Positions 9,197 to 16,792 of a DNA stretch of 30,321 nt are shown here, one piece after another. Both the position numbers and the translations under genes were made by a program. The notes beneath the pieces were generated by a model. The model saw nothing but the letters and a program-made list of their open reading frames with translations, did no database searches and had not been told where the DNA came from. Within the stretch, counting starts at the first letter, position 1. Every line of letters begins with the position of its first letter. Source of the DNA: Verrucomicrobiales bacterium (GTDB taxonomy: Bacteria > Verrucomicrobiota > Verrucomicrobiia > Verrucomicrobiales > DEV007); contig JACETS010000008.1 of the NCBI GenBank assembly GCA_013911195.1, positions 1-30,321 of the forward strand, given 5' to 3'.

Positions 9197-9211
9197 ATTT
9201 GATCATATATT

Positions 9212-10036
9212 TTGATGATTAGCATTGAAGATTATTTAGAGGACATTGTTGGAAAAGCCATGAGAGGAAAAAGGTTATCCTTGGATCAATTGTCAGATCT
9301 ATCTAACGTCTCAAAAGACTCGATTCAGGAATTATTGGAGGGAGAATACAATGAATCCGTTATCTCATCAATTGCTCCCCATTTAAATCTGGATACAGAT
9401 TCACTGATCAGAGCAGGAAAAAAATCATGGAGACCTGAAGAGGTAATCCTGGATGGACTTTCAATTTATAACACTCAATGGAATGATATGTACGTTAATT
9501 CTTTTTTAGTTTGGGATTCATCTAGTAGCTTAGCCGCTGTATTCGATACGGGTACGAATTGCGAAGAATTAATAAATGACGTTCAAACTAGAAATCTTAA
9601 AATAAAGTCTATTTTCTTGACTCACACTCACAGTGACCACATCGCCGATCTTCCAAAATTAACCTCTAATTTCCCTGATGCTGAACTATACACTTCATCA
9701 AAAGAGCCAGTTGATGGGGCAAATTTAATTAATTGTGGCCATCAATTTGAAATAGGAATATTAAGAGGAACAGCTTTTTTAACTAATGGCCACTCAATAG
9801 GAGGGCTAACTTATTTCATAAAAGGTTTAAATCGACCAATTGCAATTGTTGGAGACGCACTTTTTGCTGGATCTATGGGTGGAGGCATGGTGTCATATGA
9901 GGATGCATTAAGAACAAATAGGCAACATATTTTCTCTCTACCTGATGATACAGTTGTGTGCCCTGGACACGGACCAATGACATCAATTAAAGAAGAGAAA
10001 AAAATGAACCCTTTTTATCCCGAATATAAAAATTAA
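9212..10036 (+). CDS. Metallo-beta-lactamase-fold hydrolase with N-terminal helix-turn-helix
   Basis: Residues about 75-274 are a metallo-beta-lactamase domain. It has the HxHxDH motif THTHSDH (His138, His140, Asp142, His143), then His194 in NGHSIGG, Asp215 in IVGDALF and His253 in CPGHGP. This is the full two-metal ligand set, with the glyoxalase II-like GHGP ending. Residues about 20-66 look like a Cro/XRE-type helix-turn-helix (LSLDQLSDLSNVSKDSI, then a recognition-like helix). So this seems to be a predicted DNA-binding domain joined to a hydrolase, a layout I do not associate with a named family. It may bind DNA and sense a metabolite, but the HTH may also be only structural. ATG codons at 9212 and 9215 are adjacent; either could be the start. 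The substrate is unknown. Confidence 0.82.
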   Translation: MMISIEDYLEDIVGKAMRGKRLSLDQLSDLSNVSKDSIQELLEGEYNESVISSIAPHLNLDTDSLIRAGKKSWRPEEVILDGLSIYNTQWNDMYVNSFLVWDSSSSLAAVFDTGTNCEELINDVQTRNLKIKSIFLTHTHSDHIADLPKLTSNFPDAELYTSSKEPVDGANLINCGHQFEIGILRGTAFLTNGHSIGGLTYFIKGLNRPIAIVGDALFAGSMGGGMVSYEDALRTNRQHIFSLPDDTVVCPGHGPMTSIKEEKKMNPFYPEYKN

Positions 10037-10043
10037 TAAAATT

Positions 10044-10928
10044 ATGAATCAAAAAATTGGATTTGTTGGAGTTGGACGTATGGGCGCTAATATGGCGAGA
10101 AACCTCAAAGATAAAGGATACGAAATTTCTTCCGTTAATGATGTAAACAAAGAAGCTGCCGCGGAATTAGCTCAAGAATTAGGTTGCCTTCATGCTGAAA
10201 ACCTCGCACAGGTCACTGAATCATCTGACATCATATTTACTGTCATTACTAATGACGAGGCTATGAGAAGCATTTATTTCTCTGAAGATGATAACTTATT
10301 GATTAATGCGGGTGGCAAGACATTTATTAATTGCGCCACATTATCACCTGGAATTCAGAAAGAGGTTGCTGATGCTGCTGAAGAATCTGGAGCTGGAGCC
10401 TTGGAAGGCTGTATGGCTTCAAGTATTCCACAGGCTAGAGAGGGTAAACTATATCTAATGATTGGAGGCAAGGAGGATCTCTTCAATGCAATGAAGCCGA
10501 TTCTTGAAGACATGAGTATTAATCTTAAGCTCATTGGAGACATTGGTAGAGCTGCACAAGTCAAAGCACTAGTGAACATGGTAATGAATATTAATACCGC
10601 AGGACTCGCCGAAGGACTTGGTTTGGCTGATGCATTAGGTCTGGATCTAGAGATGGTTTGTGACGTCTTCTCGCAAACAGGTGCTAATTCTCGCGTACTT
10701 GAAACTGATGCTGAAGATATGATCGCAAGGGACCATGAAGCATGGTTTAGCGCAGAACATGCTGCGAAAGACTCTGGGATTGCGGCAGATATTGCAAACA
10801 GCGTTGGTGTAAATCTTCCACTCAATGATGCAACTTGCTCACAGTTTAACAAGCTTGTTGAAGATGGAAAAGGCGACCTTGATAAATCTGGAGTCGCAGA
10901 ACTAACTTTCAAAGGAAGGCACCCCTAA
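10044..10928 (+). CDS. NAD(P)-dependent beta-hydroxyacid dehydrogenase (3-hydroxyisobutyrate dehydrogenase family)
   Basis: The Rossmann motif GFVGVGRMG lies at residues 6-14, and the conserved catalytic lysine is at 174 in GRAAQVKALVNM, the usual G..G..(K)..NN segment. Length (294) and domain order match the family that includes 3-hydroxyisobutyrate dehydrogenase, tartronate-semialdehyde reductase and GLYR-type succinic-semialdehyde reductases. The substrate-binding segment, usually D(A)PVSGG, reads ALEGCMASSIPQA here, so the substrate cannot be taken from better-known members. It is the last gene of the plus-strand run. It ends in a 4-base overlap with the convergent methyltransferase gene. 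Confidence 0.85.
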   Translation: MNQKIGFVGVGRMGANMARNLKDKGYEISSVNDVNKEAAAELAQELGCLHAENLAQVTESSDIIFTVITNDEAMRSIYFSEDDNLLINAGGKTFINCATLSPGIQKEVADAAEESGAGALEGCMASSIPQAREGKLYLMIGGKEDLFNAMKPILEDMSINLKLIGDIGRAAQVKALVNMVMNINTAGLAEGLGLADALGLDLEMVCDVFSQTGANSRVLETDAEDMIARDHEAWFSAEHAAKDSGIAADIANSVGVNLPLNDATCSQFNKLVEDGKGDLDKSGVAELTFKGRHP

Positions 10929-11740
10929 ACTTGTCCAATAGATATACTTTTATTAGTAATTGCAGCAACGTGTCTGTCTATTGATTTTCCGGGAAAATCT
11001 AATTGTCTGGAAGCAGCATTTCTTTCCGTTACTACTATATTGCCTCCAAGCAATTTGAGTAACTCTAAAGCAAGGAGGTGCTCTCTATCGAAGTAAGATG
11101 TTATAATTAGAATTCCTGTATTGGATAAACTATTCAAAGCGTATTCGTATATTTTTTGCCAAGTTGGTCTGTCGTGCCATAAATTTTGATGTCTAATAAA
11201 GATAACATCAAACTTTGATGGAATTTGACCATACTTACTTAAATTAACGGCGTTGTCGGCAATAAACTCAACACCTTGGGAACTCTCCCCGGAATTAACT
11301 ATTTTAGGATTAATTGCTGATTTAAAAATAGATTCAGTCGCAGCATATCTTCTTTTAGCTTTATCAATTTCAGCATCCCTCAGATCTACAGAAAATTGTT
11401 TAACTGAGACACCATGCCTTCCCCAGAATGCTGGTAGCACTGCACCCTCTTCACAATATCCACAAGCAAGATTCAAGAGATCAATTCGGTCTTTTCCTTT
11501 TCCAGGGTCAAGATTTGCTTTGATCTGAATTCTTTCGAGTATCAACCAGAGATTACGCATATCTTCTCCAAAAAATTTACTATTGTTAAATTCTTGCCTC
11601 ATTTGCTTTAATAAAGCTGGATCAAGGTTTTCAGACTGACTATTTCCTGAAAAATGTGATAAAAGAGAATCAAACATGATGCCCCCTAGACCAGAGTCTT
11701 TTGCACTCGAAATTGAGGATCTGTTTTGTTTTTCTTTCAT
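10925..11740 (-). CDS. Class I SAM-dependent methyltransferase-like protein
   Basis: The Rossmann-like SAM-binding signs are LLNLACGYCEEG (motif I, about 88-98), an acidic residue after the second strand in SVDLRDAEI (Asp119), ADNAVNL (about 161-167) and FDVIFIRHQNLWHD (about 177-190). This is the class I methyltransferase order. Length is 271 residues. The substrate is not recognisable. An in-frame ATG at 11677 (giving MFDSLL) is a possible alternative start; the first 20 residues are polar and poorly structured. The gene is divergent from the DUF1080 gene at 11802, with a perfect palindrome just before its start, and overlaps by 4 bases the stop of the convergent dehydrogenase gene. Confidence 0.7.
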   Translation of the reverse strand: MKEKQNRSSISSAKDSGLGGIMFDSLLSHFSGNSQSENLDPALLKQMRQEFNNSKFFGEDMRNLWLILERIQIKANLDPGKGKDRIDLLNLACGYCEEGAVLPAFWGRHGVSVKQFSVDLRDAEIDKAKRRYAATESIFKSAINPKIVNSGESSQGVEFIADNAVNLSKYGQIPSKFDVIFIRHQNLWHDRPTWQKIYEYALNSLSNTGILIITSYFDREHLLALELLKLLGGNIVVTERNAASRQLDFPGKSIDRHVAAITNKSISIGQV

Positions 11741-11744
11741 TATG

Positions 11745-11758
11745 CTAACATATGTTAG
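11745..11758. promoter_or_regulatory. 14-bp perfect palindrome between divergent genes
   Basis: CTAACATATGTTAG reads the same on both strands. It lies in the 61-base gap between the methyltransferase start (11740, minus) and the DUF1080 start (11802, plus), 4 bases before the former. A dyad of this length in a divergent promoter region is what an operator for a dimeric regulator looks like. No factor is identified and no second copy was noticed, so this is a candidate only. Confidence 0.35.
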
Positions 11759-11801
11759 ATTGCTTGCTTAGCTCAGTATAGAACGCTAATATTTAAAAAT
11801 A

Positions 11802-13337
11802 ATGAAATTTTGCACAATACTCACAATTCTAAGTCTCACAACCTCAAGCCTATTTGCTGACGATCACGCAAAAGACAATAATGATTTTATTCCAATTTTT
11901 GATGGAAAAACACTCAAAAATTGGAATGGAGATCCGAAGTTCTGGAGCGTGAAGGATGGAGCAATAACTGGACAGACCACAGCAGCTAACCCAACTCGCG
12001 GAAATACATTTATTATTTGGGAGGCCGGGGAACTTGATGATTTCGAACTTAAATTAAAATTTAAAATTAGTGCAGGCAATTCAGGCATACAGTTCAGAAG
12101 TTTTAAATTAGATAAAGGTCCTGATGAATGGAGAGTCGGTGGATACCAAGCAGATTTTGAAGCAGGTGACACCTGGAGCGGAACCTTGTACGGTGAACAG
12201 TTTGGCGGTGTATTTGCTAAAAGAGGACAGCGTATCTCTATAGATGATAAAGGTAAAAAAACACAAGGCGAGGCCGTTGGTGATCCTAAAAAATTAAATG
12301 ATGCAATCAAAAAAGGTGATTGGAATGAGTATCACATTATTGCCAAAGGCTACAACATTAAGCAGTCCATTAATGGACAACTCATGGCAGAAGTGACAGA
12401 CAATGGCCCTAAAAAAAGAAGGCAGGGAATACTTGCATTTCAACTTCATGCAGGACCACCCATGACTGTGCAATTCAAGGACGTGATGTTAAAGAGACTT
12501 AAACTTGAAGATGCAAAAAAGATTTGTTTTTACGCAGGCACAAGATCTCACGGCTGGGGAGCCCATGAGCACAATGCAGGAAACATACTTCTCGCTAAAA
12601 GACTAAGAGCTCACTATGGAGATAAAATCGTCACTAGCTTATACAAAGACGGCTGGCCTCAGGACCCAACTGCAATGCAAAATGCAGACGCACTAATTAT
12701 GTTTTGCACTGGAGGAGGAGCTCACTTTGCAAAATTCCATTTGAGACAAATAGATTACCACCAGAAAAGAGGTATGGGAGTTGGCTCTATTCACTATGCT
12801 GTTGAGATACCAAAAGGCAATCAAGGAGGTGACAAGTTCCTCGATTGGATGGGAGGATTTTTTGAGGCTCACTGGTCAGTAAACCCTCACTGGACCCCAG
12901 AATTTAAGACTTTCCCAGATCACCCCGTAGCTAACGGGGTAAAGCCTTTCAAGATAAATGATGAGTGGTATTACCATATGCGATTTAGAGATGAAATGAA
13001 AGGTGTTACCCCAATACTTAGCGCACTCCCAGGGCCTGAAACCCTTAAAAGGCGTGATGGAGCCCATAGTGGAAATCCCCATGTAAGAGCTTCTGTTCTT
13101 GAAAGAAAAGAAAAGCAGCATGTAGTGTGGGCCACAGAAAATGAAAATGGCGCTGGCAGAGGATTCGGATTCACCGGAGCTCACGTCCACAATAACTGGG
13201 CAGATGACAATTTCAGAAAAGTTGGCTTAAATGCAATTGCTTGGATCGCTGGACTAGATATTCCTGAGAGTGGTGTTCCAAGTGCAAAGCCTGACAAAGC
13301 GGAACTTGAGTCAAATCAAGATTACGGCAAAAGATAA
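11802..13337 (+). CDS. Secreted DUF1080 (3-keto-disaccharide hydrolase-like) and ThuA-like fusion protein
   Basis: This is a 511-residue protein with a signal peptide (residues 1-19, ending SSLFA). Residues about 27-233 are a DUF1080 domain, a concanavalin-like fold: FIPIFDGKTLKNW, then GNSGIQFRS, GGYQADFEAG and EYHIIAKG. Residues about 238-485 are a ThuA-like, glutamine-amidotransferase-fold domain with HEHNAGNILLAKRL, ALIMFCTGGG and FGFTGAHVHNNW. DUF1080 proteins have been linked to cleavage of 3-keto-glycosides and ThuA-like domains to related keto-sugar metabolism; both are abundant in PVC bacteria and Bacteroidetes. The fusion suggests both act on one substrate in the periplasm or outside. 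It is transcribed away from the methyltransferase gene and lies 114 bases before the PilT-like pair. Confidence 0.88.
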   Translation: MKFCTILTILSLTTSSLFADDHAKDNNDFIPIFDGKTLKNWNGDPKFWSVKDGAITGQTTAANPTRGNTFIIWEAGELDDFELKLKFKISAGNSGIQFRSFKLDKGPDEWRVGGYQADFEAGDTWSGTLYGEQFGGVFAKRGQRISIDDKGKKTQGEAVGDPKKLNDAIKKGDWNEYHIIAKGYNIKQSINGQLMAEVTDNGPKKRRQGILAFQLHAGPPMTVQFKDVMLKRLKLEDAKKICFYAGTRSHGWGAHEHNAGNILLAKRLRAHYGDKIVTSLYKDGWPQDPTAMQNADALIMFCTGGGAHFAKFHLRQIDYHQKRGMGVGSIHYAVEIPKGNQGGDKFLDWMGGFFEAHWSVNPHWTPEFKTFPDHPVANGVKPFKINDEWYYHMRFRDEMKGVTPILSALPGPETLKRRDGAHSGNPHVRASVLERKEKQHVVWATENENGAGRGFGFTGAHVHNNWADDNFRKVGLNAIAWIAGLDIPESGVPSAKPDKAELESNQDYGKR

Positions 13338-13451
13338 TTAAGGATATCTGATAACCTCAGAAAATCTGCTCACGAATCAGCAGGTAAATCATCTATTACT
13401 ATTATTTAGTCACTTGTATTTAAGCCCCTAGGGTAGTAAATAAAAGATATT

Positions 13452-14504
13452 ATGAGCTCTATGATTGAAGCCCTTATCAAAGCTGCCTTTGAAAATAAAG
13501 CCAGTGACATCTTTCTTAGTGAAGGAAGTATTGCTAGGATGAAAGTCAACGGACAGCTCATGATAGCTGGTGATGATCCAATAGAAAATGAGGACATGGT
13601 TGCTTTCTGGAAGAGGTGTGGCGCCGATCCAGAATATGATGGGGACAGAGATTCAAGTTATGTAGCCCATAATGGTGTTCGATTCAGAGTTAACCTAAAC
13701 AGACATCTTGGCAATCTTGGTGCAGTGTTGAGGCAAATTAATACTGAAATACCTGATCTTGATAGTTTAGGAGTACCAGTAGAAATACTAACGAAATGGG
13801 TTACTGCTCCGGCTGGAATCATACTCATTACCGGCCCTACTGGATCAGGTAAATCTACTACCCTTGCCTCAAGTCTAGAATGGCTAAATCAAAACTACGC
13901 TAAACACATAGTCACAATAGAGGACCCAATCGAATATTTGTTCACATCAAAAAAATCACTTTTTACTCAAAGAGAAGTTCATACCGATACAGATTCTTTT
14001 GCCAGAGGACTGAGGAGCTCATTAAGACAAGCGCCAGATGTTATTCTTCTAGGTGAAATTCGAGATCCTGAAACAGCTAAGATTGCACTACAAGCCGCTG
14101 AAACAGGACATCTCGTTCTCGCCACTCTTCACAGCGCAAATGTTTCAGAAACAATTGAACGTCTAACGAACCTATTCCCTAGTCAGGATCGCGAAAGTCA
14201 GCTCCAATTACTTTCCAATTTGCTGATTGGGATATGTTGCCAATTATTGTTACCTGCAGCTTATGGCGGACTGCACCTTGTAACCGAACACCTAGAAAAT
14301 TCAGGTGTTATTAGAAATTATATTCGTGAATCAAGAATATCTGAAATTGTTGATTTTGTCGGACGAGGTGATAATCCCAATAATAAGCTTTTCATGAATA
14401 CACTTGTAGAGGCTGCACAAAAAGGACACCTAACGAACGAGGAAGCCGCATCTGCTTCAGGTAATGAATCTGACTTCGACAGGGCAATGAGAGGCATATC
14501 GTAA
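13452..14504 (+). CDS. PilT/PilU-family retraction ATPase (first of a tandem pair)
   Basis: This cytoplasmic hexameric ATPase belongs to the GspE/PilT family, which drives type IV pilus retraction. Walker A is GPTGSGKST (128-136) and the Walker B region is VILLGEIRD (197-205). The His-box segment is ETGHLVLATLH. The TQREV...DTDSF...LRQAPDVI segment reads more like PilU than classical PilT, although near the C-terminus VIRNYIRE resembles the AIRNLIRE motif of PilT. The length of 350 residues is normal. The second ATPase begins 10 bases downstream. No pilin or pilus assembly gene is in the window. Confidence 0.88.
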   Translation: MSSMIEALIKAAFENKASDIFLSEGSIARMKVNGQLMIAGDDPIENEDMVAFWKRCGADPEYDGDRDSSYVAHNGVRFRVNLNRHLGNLGAVLRQINTEIPDLDSLGVPVEILTKWVTAPAGIILITGPTGSGKSTTLASSLEWLNQNYAKHIVTIEDPIEYLFTSKKSLFTQREVHTDTDSFARGLRSSLRQAPDVILLGEIRDPETAKIALQAAETGHLVLATLHSANVSETIERLTNLFPSQDRESQLQLLSNLLIGICCQLLLPAAYGGLHLVTEHLENSGVIRNYIRESRISEIVDFVGRGDNPNNKLFMNTLVEAAQKGHLTNEEAASASGNESDFDRAMRGIS

Positions 14505-14514
14505 TTTCTCTAAT

Positions 14515-15603
14515 ATGAGCACCAAAAAACATATAGTAGACTATCTAAGTGAAACGAGAGACCGCGGAGGTTCTGATTTACACATTACAGGCGACGCTCC
14601 TCCAGCATGCAGAATTAATGGAACTCTGGAAGCCCTTGCAGATCATGATATTAGTCCAGACGAAGCTAAAGAATTAGTTCTCGGTGTACTCTCAGAATCT
14701 CAAAGAGCACGCTTGGAAGAAGACTTAGAGTTAGATTTTTCAATTTCGATCAAAGATGTTGGCCGATTCAGAGCAAATGCGCATTATGTTAGAGGTTCAA
14801 TCGAAGGTGCTTTCCGTTACATCCCTACAGAAATACCTGAATTAGCGCAACTCGGCCATGGTCCTGCAGTTAGTGACCTTTGTTCATTGAGGCAAGGATT
14901 GATTTTAGTAACAGGAGTCACTGGCGCAGGAAAGACGACGACAATCGCATCTATGATTCAAAAAATCCTAAGAGAACGATCATGTGTTGCTGTAACTATT
15001 GAAGATCCCATAGAATATGTATATGACCATGGATACGGATTAGTAAAACAAAGAGAACTGGGCCCTGACACTCATAGCTTTTCTAATGCGTTGAGATCAT
15101 CATTAAGACAAGATCCAGACATAATAGTGGTGAGTGAGTTGAGAGATCTTGAAACTATCCGCACAGCTATAACAGCCGCTGAAACTGGCCATTTAGTTAT
15201 CAGCACCCTTCACACCATAGATGCTCCAAAATCATTGGACAGAATGATCGATGTTTTTCCGGCTGATCAGCAAGAAATGATAATAACCCAATTATCAAAT
15301 TGCCTACAGGCTGTTGTTTCTCAAAGATTAATTACTCGCCAAGACGCACCAGGAAGAGTGATGGCCTCAGAGATTATGAGAATTAACCATGGTATCAGAG
15401 CATGTATGATCGAGAGAAAGTTTGAACAAATTGTTGGTCTTATTCAGATTGGAAGCCAAGAAGGTATGCATACAATAGATGAAAGTTTAGCCCATCTACT
15501 TGTTAATAGGCATATTTCATTAAATGATGCACTTCTCAATTGTCGGGATGATGAATATATTCACCAAAACTTTAAAGCTGTAGAGACTGCCACAAATCCT
15601 TGA
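14515..15603 (+). CDS. pilT: Type IV pilus retraction ATPase PilT
   Basis: The protein has 362 residues, with Walker A GVTGAGKTT (134-142), an IEDPIEY segment, KQRELGPDTHSF, LRQDPDIIVVSELRD (Walker B, with serine where glycine is common), then ETGHLVISTLHT and the RMIDVFPADQQ segment. This order and wording match classical PilT closely. The AIRNLIRE-like motif near the C-terminus is degenerate here (GIRACMIE). PilT hydrolyses ATP to pull back the pilus and gives twitching motility, adhesion or DNA uptake. It sits directly after a PilU-like ATPase, which matches the pilT-pilU pairing known elsewhere with the order reversed. It is followed by an unrecognised membrane protein gene. Confidence 0.9.
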   Translation: MSTKKHIVDYLSETRDRGGSDLHITGDAPPACRINGTLEALADHDISPDEAKELVLGVLSESQRARLEEDLELDFSISIKDVGRFRANAHYVRGSIEGAFRYIPTEIPELAQLGHGPAVSDLCSLRQGLILVTGVTGAGKTTTIASMIQKILRERSCVAVTIEDPIEYVYDHGYGLVKQRELGPDTHSFSNALRSSLRQDPDIIVVSELRDLETIRTAITAAETGHLVISTLHTIDAPKSLDRMIDVFPADQQEMIITQLSNCLQAVVSQRLITRQDAPGRVMASEIMRINHGIRACMIERKFEQIVGLIQIGSQEGMHTIDESLAHLLVNRHISLNDALLNCRDDEYIHQNFKAVETATNP

Positions 15604-15638
15604 TTAAATAACTCATTAATTTAAACTATAAAAAGACC

Positions 15639-16301
15639 ATGATCGCTGATTACTTTTGGAAAGTTATTTTTCTTATCTTACTTATCATTGGTTTGAACTA
15701 TTGGTTTGATTGGCGCGATGACGTAAACAGTTTAAACAGGCATCTGAATGCCTTAACCGAGATAATAGAGAAGCCGACTAGAAAAGGTGACAAGGCATGT
15801 AGAACAGCAACTTTTCAGTCCATTTATCATTTACGTGAAATTGAAAAAGTTAGGGGTGAAAAATTCGAGGTTCGCGCAGTAATTGAAGAAATAAGAGAAA
15901 ATGTCACTGATATTTCACGAGAGGAAATGGGTCTAATCGTTGATGTACTTAGAGAAAATTATAATAACGCTAGAAACTTTGGACTATTTAAAAATGAGCA
16001 AAGTCTTGAAGCCCTAGAAGAAGGAAGAGGAACAAAAATAATGGCTGGTCCGTGGAGGGGGGAACCTCTAGAACTAGGTCACTTTATTTCTCCAGAAATC
16101 AACGACACCATTCAATTTCATTTTAGCAATCGACTAATCTTACCGGAGACTGTTAAAGCAGCAATGGAATTTGCAGACATAACAAAAGATGTTAGAGATA
16201 GAGCGGACAGAATGAAACGAGCAAAAGTATTAGATGTTGGATCATGCGATTCAATCATCAGGCAATACAATACTCTTAGGGAATTATCCTCAAGGAATTG
16301 A
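15639..16301 (+). CDS. Unrecognised single-pass membrane protein
   Basis: The protein has 220 residues. One clear N-terminal membrane segment (about residues 7-23, FWKVIFLILLIIGLNYW) is followed by a charged, mostly helical domain. That domain includes IEEIRENVTDISREEMGL and a WRGEPLELGHFISPEI stretch. I recognise no family. Position suggests it is cotranscribed with the two PilT-type ATPases upstream and the phosphatase 12 bases downstream. It could be a membrane adaptor for the ATPases or a separate protein; the sequence alone does not decide. The ATG at 15639 starts right before the membrane span, which fits. Confidence 0.75.
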   Translation: MIADYFWKVIFLILLIIGLNYWFDWRDDVNSLNRHLNALTEIIEKPTRKGDKACRTATFQSIYHLREIEKVRGEKFEVRAVIEEIRENVTDISREEMGLIVDVLRENYNNARNFGLFKNEQSLEALEEGRGTKIMAGPWRGEPLELGHFISPEINDTIQFHFSNRLILPETVKAAMEFADITKDVRDRADRMKRAKVLDVGSCDSIIRQYNTLRELSSRN

Positions 16302-16313
16302 CGACTTGAAAAA

Positions 16314-16781
16314 TTGAAAATTTCGATACTATTTATTTGCACTGGAAATATCTGTCGTAGCCCCATGGCAGAAGGACTATTTCGAAAAATACAAAAAAAT
16401 AGTGAATTAGAAATTGAGGTTCAATCTGCAGGGGTTTCAACTTTCGGAGGTCAGCAACCTAGTAAACATACATTGGAAATCCTCAACGATGAGGGTATAG
16501 ATCTTTCCAAAAACACTAGCCAAACTCTTAGCTCAAAGCTCATCGATGAAGTTTCATATATTTTTGCTATGTCATCAAGCCACATTATGGCCATAGAAAA
16601 CATGTTTCCAGAAGCGATAGAAAAAACTTTCCTAGTTACAGAATTTTGTGATAATCAGTCTATTCGGAGTACCGATGTACCTGATCCTTATGGAGGGTCA
16701 AGGAAGGAATATGAACACACTAAAGAGCTTTTGAACGTATCATTACCAGGATTATTGAAATTCTTGGAAACTAAAATCTGA
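16314..16781 (+). CDS. Low-molecular-weight protein tyrosine phosphatase
   Basis: The catalytic P-loop CTGNICRSP lies in the first strand (ILFICTGNICRSPMAEG) and the general acid appears in DVPDPYGGS. This is the full low-molecular-weight PTP signature in 155 residues. The P-loop has isoleucine where the arginine phosphatase YwlE has threonine, so phosphotyrosine is the more likely substrate. The start is a TTG at 16314. An in-frame stop at 16299-16301 lies just upstream, and the next ATG would cut off the P-loop, so TTG is the only workable start. It precedes the rpiB-glyA fusion by 11 bases, as ywlE precedes rpiB and glyA in Bacillus. Confidence 0.92.
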   Translation: MKISILFICTGNICRSPMAEGLFRKIQKNSELEIEVQSAGVSTFGGQQPSKHTLEILNDEGIDLSKNTSQTLSSKLIDEVSYIFAMSSSHIMAIENMFPEAIEKTFLVTEFCDNQSIRSTDVPDPYGGSRKEYEHTKELLNVSLPGLLKFLETKI

Positions 16782-16792
16782 TCATTCTTTAA

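Noticed and set aside
10355..10912. A 185-codon open frame on the minus strand inside the dehydrogenase gene
   Set aside because: It lies entirely opposite a well-recognised family gene, and its residue makeup (rich in Ser, Ala and Pro) reads like a shadow translation.
11763..11787. A tRNA D-arm-like string (TTAGCTCAGTATAGAACGC) before the DUF1080 gene
   Set aside because: It matches the D-arm part of tRNA genes but lacks the GGT of the loop, and no anticodon or T arm follows. Most likely chance or a short fragment; not called as a tRNA.
11864..12310. A 148-codon minus-strand frame inside the DUF1080-ThuA gene
   Set aside because: It is antisense to a clear domain, has no family features and no initiation signal.
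13366..13383. A hairpin CTGCT-N8-AGCAG between the DUF1080 and PilT-like genes
   Set aside because: The stem is only 5 bases with an 8-base loop and no T-tract; too weak to call a terminator or regulatory element. The rest of this 114-base gap shows no clear promoter.
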